DNA of 26,918 nt, taken from positions 1 through 26,918 of IMG/VR virus record IMGVR_UViG_3300044952_001586, one strand, 5' to 3'. Shown here piece after piece: positions 21,772 through 26,918 of this stretch. Source of the DNA: a virus. The notes under the pieces are model-generated. The model had not been told where the DNA came from. It saw only the letters and a list, made by a program, of their open reading frames with translations, and searched no databases. The position numbers were made by a program, and so were the translations under genes. How positions within the stretch are numbered: position 1 is the first letter of the stretch; every line of letters starts with the position of its first letter.

Positions 21772-22986
21772 ATGAGCAAGTACAAGTGGCAGTTCGCACC
21801 GCGCTTTCGCCGCCATGCCTTTGGCTGGCGTTCAGATACGCCCATCCAGCGTATCAAGGAAGCTCTCACGGAGATCAAGCAGATCGCCCGGAAAGAGCCT
21901 GTCACCGCCGCAGAGGGTGCGGTGACCTTGCTGGAAAAGCTATCGCCTGCCCTGGAGCAGGTCGATAGCTCGTCTGGATCCTTGGGCTCGGCGGTGAACC
22001 GGGCCATCGATACGCTGGTGCCGATCATCGCCAATGCTGAGGTTGATCAGCGCGTTCGGCAGCGCTGGCTGGAGCGTCTGTGGAACGCCGTTCAGGAAGA
22101 TGCCATCCCCTACATCGAGGTTCTCGGCGACTACTGGGGCGAACTGTGCGTGACCACAGAACTGGCGTCAGCCTGGGCCGATGAGTTGTTGCCATTGGTG
22201 AAGCATGTCTGGAGCCCACAAGCGTCTGGGCATGGCTTCTTCAAGGGGACGACCGCCTGTCTGGCCTCCCTGTATGCCGCCGGTCGTCACGATGAATTGC
22301 TGGCGCTGATAGAGAAAGCGCCCTTCAAGTGGTGGCATGACCGGCGTTGGGGGGTGAAGGCGTTGGCCGCCATGGGCAAGAAAGCCGAAGCCATCCGCTA
22401 TGCGGAGGAATCGCGCGGACGCAACGATCCGTCCTGGCAGATTGCGCAGGCCTGTGAAGAGATCCTGCTGTCGTCCGGCCTGCTCGACGAGGCCTACCGT
22501 CGATATGCACTGGAAGCCAATCAAGGCACGACGAACCTGGCTACATTTCGCGCCATCACCAAGAAGTATCCGAACAAACCGCCGGAGGAAATCCTGCGCG
22601 ACTTGATCGCCAGCACGCCCGGCGCCGAAGGCAAATGGTTCGCCGCTGCCAAGGATGCCGGCCAGTTTAATGTAGCCATTGAGCTGATCACGCGTAGCCC
22701 GACTGATCCCCGCACGCTGACCCGCGCCGCCAGGGATTTTGCTACAGAGCGGCCAGACTTCGCCGTTGCCTCCGGGTTGGCTGCCTTGAGCTGGATTTCA
22801 CAAGGTGCTGGCTTCGACATTACGGGCGCGGATGTACTCGCTGCATACACCGCCGTGATGCAGGCAGCTTCCGGAGCCGGAGTCGATGCTCTGCATATCA
22901 AGGCGCAGATCCGCGAGATGACATCCGGCTCGCACCCTGGAAACCAGTTCATGAATTCGATCCTGGCACATCATCTGTCGACCTGA
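21772..22986 (+). CDS. hypothetical helical-repeat protein
   Basis: A 404-aa protein starting MSKYKWQFAPRFRRHAFGWR, 17 bases after the peptidase stop, with a weak ribosome site. The body is almost all helical with TPR/HEAT-like repeats (HDELLALIEKAP, GVKALAAMGKKAEAIRYAEES, LLDEAYRRYALEANQG). No enzymatic motif is visible. It is probably a scaffold or sensor encoded in one operon with XRE and ImmA. I have seen no defined family for it and give no function. Confidence 0.8.
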   Translation: MSKYKWQFAPRFRRHAFGWRSDTPIQRIKEALTEIKQIARKEPVTAAEGAVTLLEKLSPALEQVDSSSGSLGSAVNRAIDTLVPIIANAEVDQRVRQRWLERLWNAVQEDAIPYIEVLGDYWGELCVTTELASAWADELLPLVKHVWSPQASGHGFFKGTTACLASLYAAGRHDELLALIEKAPFKWWHDRRWGVKALAAMGKKAEAIRYAEESRGRNDPSWQIAQACEEILLSSGLLDEAYRRYALEANQGTTNLATFRAITKKYPNKPPEEILRDLIASTPGAEGKWFAAAKDAGQFNVAIELITRSPTDPRTLTRAARDFATERPDFAVASGLAALSWISQGAGFDITGADVLAAYTAVMQAASGAGVDALHIKAQIREMTSGSHPGNQFMNSILAHHLST

Positions 22987-22996
22987 GTCGTCATCA

Positions 22997-23012
22997 GGGT
23001 TTGCAAGAACCC
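22997..23012. other. short inverted repeat after the helical-repeat gene
   Basis: GGGTT (22997-23001) and AACCC (23008-23012) form a 5-bp stem 11 bases after the stop. No T-run follows, so it is at best a weak or rho-assisted end. Nothing else is seen in 22987-23111. Confidence 0.3.
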
Positions 23013-23111
23013 GCAGCCATACTCATGCGCCAGTAATTCCCTCATGTCGTCTGTAGCGCCCCATCCGGACAATTTCGCATCAAGCGAGTTGGACAAACAG
23101 GAGCGATACCG

Positions 23112-23330
23112 ATGCATGACATCAACCATCTACCCCCCGAGCGGATGACCCCGCAGCAGCGTCGGCACGAGATCGCGTCGTTGCTGGCCAGAGCACTCGT
23201 GCGCCTTCGCTGCGGGAAGCCTCGGCAGTCCGCAAACATGGCTGCGGAGAACGAGTTTGACCTTGGCTTCACTGGTAACCAGCGCGTTCATTCAGACCCC
23301 GTCAACAATAGAAAAACGGAGCCAAGATGA
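23112..23330 (+). CDS. small protein of the DUF2924/recombinase cassette
   Basis: A 72-aa protein starting MHDINHLPPERMTPQQRRHE, after CAGGAGCGATACCG. The segment RRHEIASLLARALVRLR is the conserved helix I recall from small proteins encoded next to DUF2924 and serine recombinases in proteobacteria. Its C-terminal part (DLGFTGNQRVHSD) is encoded by leader motif copy 7. Its last bases overlap the DUF2924 start (23327). The function is unknown; co-location suggests a helper in recombination or regulation. Confidence 0.75.
   Translation: MHDINHLPPERMTPQQRRHEIASLLARALVRLRCGKPRQSANMAAENEFDLGFTGNQRVHSDPVNNRKTEPR
23262..23291 (+). promoter_or_regulatory. leader motif copy 7 (inside coding sequence)
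   Basis: The 30-nt block matches the other six at all 20 constant positions (CTTGGCTT and CAGCGCGTTCAT). It lies inside the 72-aa gene and ends 35 nt before the DUF2924 start at 23327. It lacks the long upstream complementary arm, but its variable segment contains a CTGG/CCAG pair. Confidence 0.75.
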
Positions 23331-23827
23331 GCACGCCCACCAGAATTCCTGCGACACCTCCTTCAATCGTTTCGCAGATCGCCAGATTGCCCGACGTCCC
23401 TATGGCCGACATCCAGGCCCTTTGGCAGAAACTGTTCGGTGCCGATACGCCGAACCACAATCGGCAATTCCTCGAGCGCCGCATTGCCTACCGGTTGCAG
23501 GAGGTGGAGTTCCGCAAGGTGAACGCCAGTCTGCTGGATCGAAACAAGCGCCGAATCGCATCTCTACTGGAGACCGGCAAGATCAAGAAGCGCGATCGTG
23601 ATTACCGGCCCACAGCAGGTACCGCGCTGACCCGTGAATACCAAGGTGTTGCATATCACGTGGTCGCCACCAGCGACGGCCAGTACGAATTCGAAGGCCG
23701 GATGTATCCGAGCCTGTCCATGATCGCGCGTGAGATCACCGGAACCCGGTGGTCAGGGCCACTATTCTTCGGAATCAAAGCCCCTGCCAAACCGAAAGCA
23801 TCGGTCAAGAAGGGAGGCCGGCGATGA
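23327..23827 (+). CDS. DUF2924 protein
   Basis: A 166-aa protein. The pattern SIVSQIARLPDVPMADIQAL, WQKLFGADTPNHNRQFLERR and IAYRLQEVEF, followed by GTALTREYQGVAYHVV and DGQYEFEGRMYPSLSMIARE, is a full-length DUF2924. These proteins are almost always beside a serine recombinase, where they may help the synapse or DNA binding; the role is unproven. ATG 23327 has GGAG upstream. The stop overlaps the recombinase start (ATGA at 23824-23827). Confidence 0.92.
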   Translation: MSTPTRIPATPPSIVSQIARLPDVPMADIQALWQKLFGADTPNHNRQFLERRIAYRLQEVEFRKVNASLLDRNKRRIASLLETGKIKKRDRDYRPTAGTALTREYQGVAYHVVATSDGQYEFEGRMYPSLSMIAREITGTRWSGPLFFGIKAPAKPKASVKKGGRR

Positions 23828-25179
23828 GTGAGGTTCTGAAACGACGCATGCGCTGCGCCGTCTACACCCGCAAGTCCAGCGAGGAAGGGCTGGACCAGGA
23901 ATACAACTCCATCGATGCCCAGCGCGACGCCGGCCATGCCTACATCGCCAGTCAGCGTGCTGAAGGCTGGATTCCGGTGGCGGATGACTACGACGACCCC
24001 GCGTTCTCCGGTGGCAACATGGAGCGACCGGCACTCAGGCGCCTGATGGTCGACATCGAAGCCGGCAAGGTCGACATCGTGGTGGTCTACAAGATCGACC
24101 GTCTGACCCGGAGCCTGGCGGACTTCTCCAAGATGGTGGAGGTGTTTGAACGTTACGGGGTGTCGTTCGTTTCGGTGACCCAGCAGTTCAATACCACGAC
24201 CTCGATGGGGCGGTTGATGCTCAACATCCTGCTGTCCTTCGCCCAGTTCGAGCGGGAGGTCACCGGCGAACGCATCCGCGACAAAATTTCCGCCAGCAAG
24301 CGCAAGGGTATGTGGATGGGTGGCATTCCACCTCTTGGATACGACGTTGAGAATCGACGACTGGTGCTCAATGAGCGAGAGGCCAAGATCATCCGGCACA
24401 TCTTCCAGCGCTTCGTCGAGCTCGGTTCCAGCACAAAACTGGTCAAGGAACTGAAGCTGGACGGTGTGACTTCAAAATCCTGGACCACCCAAGATGGCAA
24501 GATTCGCGAAGGCAAGCCCATCGACAAGAGTCTGATCTACAAACTGCTCAACAACCGGACCTACCTCGGTGAGTTGCGCCACAAGGAATTGTGGTACCCG
24601 GCCGAGCACACATCCATCGTCGAGCGCGATCTTTGGGACAACGTCCATGCGATCCTGTCCAGCAATGGCCGGGTACGAGGCAACGCCACCCGGGCGACAG
24701 TGCCATTTCTGCTCAAGGGCATCGTGTTCGGCCACGACGGACGCGCGTTGTCTCCGTGGCACACCACCAAGAAGAATGGCCGCCGTTACCGGTATTACCT
24801 ACCTCAACGGGATGCCAAGGAGCACGCCGGGGCATCTGGGTTGCCACGTCTGCCGGCCGCAGAACTGGAATCGGCTGTGCTCGACCAACTGCGCGCGATC
24901 TTGCGTGCCCCTGATTTGCTTGGCGACGTGCTGCCGCACGCAATCGAACTCGACCCGACACTCGATGAGGCCCAGATTACCGTGGCCATGACGCGCCTCG
25001 ACGCGGTTTGGGACCAGTTATTCCCAGCCGAGCAGACCCGGATCGTCAAACTCATGGTCGAGAAGGTGATCGTGTCACTCAACGACCTCGAAGTGCGTCT
25101 GCGCGCCAACGGCATCGAACGTCTGGTACTGGAACTGCGTCCTGAGACAGCCGCGCAGGACGAGGAGGCAACAGCATGA
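23824..25179 (+). CDS. large serine recombinase
   Basis: A 451-aa site-specific recombinase. The resolvase catalytic domain (about 8-160) has Ser18 in VYTRKSSEEG, the DRLTRS motif and the FAQFEREVTGERIRDK helix. A recombinase DNA-binding domain follows (about 170-275: IPPLGYDVENRRLVL, then NNRTYLGELRHKE). The zinc-ribbon cysteines normal in large serine integrases are missing: the protein has one cysteine (residue 11), and the expected site reads VFGHDGRALSPWHTTK. It probably integrates and excises the element. It overlaps DUF2924 upstream and the HTH gene downstream by ATGA. Confidence 0.92.
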   Translation: MSEVLKRRMRCAVYTRKSSEEGLDQEYNSIDAQRDAGHAYIASQRAEGWIPVADDYDDPAFSGGNMERPALRRLMVDIEAGKVDIVVVYKIDRLTRSLADFSKMVEVFERYGVSFVSVTQQFNTTTSMGRLMLNILLSFAQFEREVTGERIRDKISASKRKGMWMGGIPPLGYDVENRRLVLNEREAKIIRHIFQRFVELGSSTKLVKELKLDGVTSKSWTTQDGKIREGKPIDKSLIYKLLNNRTYLGELRHKELWYPAEHTSIVERDLWDNVHAILSSNGRVRGNATRATVPFLLKGIVFGHDGRALSPWHTTKKNGRRYRYYLPQRDAKEHAGASGLPRLPAAELESAVLDQLRAILRAPDLLGDVLPHAIELDPTLDEAQITVAMTRLDAVWDQLFPAEQTRIVKLMVEKVIVSLNDLEVRLRANGIERLVLELRPETAAQDEEATA

Positions 25180-25604
25180 GTGAGACGCTTATCCACAAAA
25201 CAGGAACACCCGATGTCATCGCATCCAGCGATGGCAGGTTGACCCTGAAGGTGCCCATTCAGATCAAACGCCGCAGTGGACGCAAACTGGTCACATTGCC
25301 GAACGGCGAAACCGCCAAGCCACGGCCCTGGGATATTGCCGCCACACCACTGCAGTTGGCTCTGGCCCGTGGTCACCGCTGGCTTGCCATGCTGGAGTCG
25401 GGTGAAGCGAAGACCCTGAAAGAGATCGCCGTGCGCGAGGGGATCGACAACAGCTACGTGAGTCGGATGGTCAACCTGACCACGCTCGCGCCCGACATCG
25501 TGGCCGCCATTTTGGACGATGCACTGCCGAACCACTTGACGCTATTCGACCTGGCAGTCGATCCGCCGGCGCTGTGGGAGGAACAGCGGGCCCGGATCGG
25601 ATAG
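25176..25604 (+). CDS. recombinase-associated helix-turn-helix protein
   Basis: A 142-aa protein overlapping the recombinase stop (ATGA at 25176-25179). The C-terminal half has a ParB/KorB-like helix-turn-helix (LKEIAVREGIDNSYVSRMVN). The N-terminal half is a basic beta segment (LTLKVPIQIKRRSGRKLVTL). Homologues are often found directly after serine recombinases and are sometimes mislabelled LacI-type. It could be a directionality factor or a regulator of the recombinase; neither is shown by sequence. No terminator is seen in 25605-25787. Confidence 0.82.
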   Translation: MSETLIHKTGTPDVIASSDGRLTLKVPIQIKRRSGRKLVTLPNGETAKPRPWDIAATPLQLALARGHRWLAMLESGEAKTLKEIAVREGIDNSYVSRMVNLTTLAPDIVAAILDDALPNHLTLFDLAVDPPALWEEQRARIG

Positions 25605-25787
25605 AAATCTGTACCAATCAGGGCGCCGAAGATAAAATGGCAGCAGGTGCCCACCTTACTTGCACACGAGTAAAAACAGGCGTTCTGATTCCATAGTCGT
25701 TGAAAACCTCTCTTTGAGCCTCGTCGTCGGGGTCTTAAACGTGTGCGTCTGACCCGAAATCGACGTGGTATTCAGGAAAGGTTTGTC

Positions 25788-26918
25788 ATGACAATCAAAG
25801 CCCTCGCTTACTCCGCGCAGCAACACCTTCAGGCCAGCACGGGTGGCTCATTCAAACGAGCTCACATCTACGAGTTGCTGGCAGCCTCGTTTGGATTCAA
25901 CTCCAACGCTGCACTCGGCGCAGACGCCGTTTTCACCGAACAATCGTTATCCAGCCGAAGGGCATCCAGCTATGGTTCGCTCGTTCGAAATCGCTGCATC
26001 GAAATTGGGTATCAGCCCGATGTTGCAGATGCGGTCTCCATCGCGCTCCCTGCCTATTTGAGTGAGCGGCAGATCGGTGTCATCACGATTGCTGATTTGG
26101 TGGCGCATCTTCGCTATGAAGCGGGGCACCAAGATGATTATTCGGACGACGACGAAGAGCCGGACGATAGGGACGACACCCTAGATGACCAGTGGGTAGA
26201 TTCTGTCGCGCTGGAGTCACCAATCCTGCTAGATGGGCTCGAAGATGCGGCCTGTAAGGGGAATGCTCTTGCCCACTATGCGTTAGCACTGATCCACGTA
26301 CCGGAAGAAGACGAGGAACGGAACGTTGGAAGCGATTACTGGCATTCCCAGGCTCAACAGGGGCGGCTCCTGACCGGTGTTGAAAAGGAGTGGGCTGATG
26401 ACTACGTGACGAGCCTCGCCCGATCGGAGAAGCATGCTCACCATTTGCGCGAAGCTGCGCGACTGGGGCAGCAAGACGCTCTTCTAGAGTTGGCCGACAG
26501 GTTTGAAGATCCGGCTTTCTTTGAACAAGCTGCCCCCCATTCCAATGCGGATCCCACCGTTGTCGCCGAGATTGCGCAACGCCTCGGTCGGCATGGCGAC
26601 GCCAAGAAGTGGCTGACGATAGCTGCCGAGGCTGGTGACACCGAGGCCATGCGTCAATTGATCGAGGAGTATGACCAGCGTGATCTGGTGCGTTGTTGGA
26701 CTTGGGTTTACTTCGCCAAGCTGAAGGACGTGGATCTGACCATGGACGAGCACTACGCAATTAACGAAGATGGCTCGCCCTATGACGATGACGTCGGGGG
26801 GGCTGCCTACGTCGGTGGCCGCGACGGCGTGGTCATCGATCCAATCAGTGCGGAACAAGACGCCACTGCCCGAGATGCTGCGCAGAAGCTTTTGGGAAAA
26901 ACTCTGCTGGCTAGGTAA
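25788..26918 (+). CDS. Sel1/TPR-like hypothetical protein
   Basis: A 376-aa protein starting MTIKALAYSAQQHLQASTGG at ATG 25788 with AGGAAAG upstream. The N-terminus (KRAHIYELLAASFGFNSNAA) is a helical domain; an acidic linker follows (DDYSDDDEEPDDRDDTLDDQ). The rest holds degenerate Sel1/TPR repeats (NALAHYALALIHV, HLREAARLGQQDALLELADR, WLTIAAEAGDTEAMRQLIEE). Sel1 proteins act as scaffolds; no catalytic motif is visible. It lies beyond the recombinase cassette after a 183-base gap, so it may be either the last cargo gene or the first host gene. Confidence 0.8.
   Translation: MTIKALAYSAQQHLQASTGGSFKRAHIYELLAASFGFNSNAALGADAVFTEQSLSSRRASSYGSLVRNRCIEIGYQPDVADAVSIALPAYLSERQIGVITIADLVAHLRYEAGHQDDYSDDDEEPDDRDDTLDDQWVDSVALESPILLDGLEDAACKGNALAHYALALIHVPEEDEERNVGSDYWHSQAQQGRLLTGVEKEWADDYVTSLARSEKHAHHLREAARLGQQDALLELADRFEDPAFFEQAAPHSNADPTVVAEIAQRLGRHGDAKKWLTIAAEAGDTEAMRQLIEEYDQRDLVRCWTWVYFAKLKDVDLTMDEHYAINEDGSPYDDDVGGAAYVGGRDGVVIDPISAEQDATARDAAQKLLGKTLLAR

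Overview
The window is a stretch of a tailed-phage-derived mobile element, probably a prophage or phage-like integrative element, in a GC-rich bacterium. It is probably a beta- or gammaproteobacterium, judged from GC-rich codon use and from families such as DUF3489, DUF2924, DUF6511 and DUF2188. The host cannot be named from sequence alone. The left edge cuts the GpA-type large terminase, so head and tail genes presumably lie to the left. A serine recombinase with its usual partners lies near the right end. No rRNA, tRNA or CRISPR array is seen.

Layout. (1) 1-2462, minus: large (partial) and small terminase subunits. (2) 2494-5393, plus: eight small, mostly orphan genes (46-172 aa). They form six transcription units, and each unit is preceded by a copy of a conserved leader: a hairpin plus an ungapped 30-nt block, 31-40 nt before the start codon. 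(3) 5357-8028, minus: two overlapping ParB-domain/DNA-methyltransferase fusions; the upstream one appears to start at CTG. (4) 8029-8454: no gene; four direct iteron-like repeats, hairpins and two back-to-back minus-strand terminators. (5) 8455-9549, minus: a DUF6362-like HTH protein, a 71-aa protein and a RuvC-like nuclease. (6) 9550-9841: no gene; more TTTGC-type repeats and a large palindrome. (7) 9842-17518, minus: nine tightly overlapping genes for replication and recombination (HTH, unknown, Sak4-like ATPase, possible SSB, DEAH helicase, DUF6511, PD-(D/E)XK nuclease, unknown, primase-helicase). (8) 17712-20208, minus: DUF2188 and two overlapping unknown genes, one with a zinc ribbon. (9) 20472-22986, plus: XRE regulator, ImmA/IrrE peptidase and a helical-repeat protein, divergent from (8) across an AT-rich control region. 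(10) 23112-25604, plus: small protein, DUF2924, serine recombinase and an HTH protein, overlapping or closely spaced. (11) 25788-26918, plus: a Sel1/TPR-like protein near the likely element edge.

How they may work together. XRE/ImmA probably forms a damage-responsive switch. The early operon copies and recombines the element's DNA, the ParB-methyltransferases mark it, terminase packages it and the recombinase moves it in and out of the chromosome. The most unusual feature is the leader family: six copies lie in front of the small plus-strand genes and a seventh, embedded in coding sequence, lies in front of DUF2924/recombinase. The constant block is identical at nucleotide level, whereas the central segment varies and in copies 1-6 is matched by a changing upstream complement. 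This is what a structured cis-regulatory RNA or a protein-binding leader would look like. The second candidate for something new is the divergent pair of unknown genes opposite XRE/ImmA.
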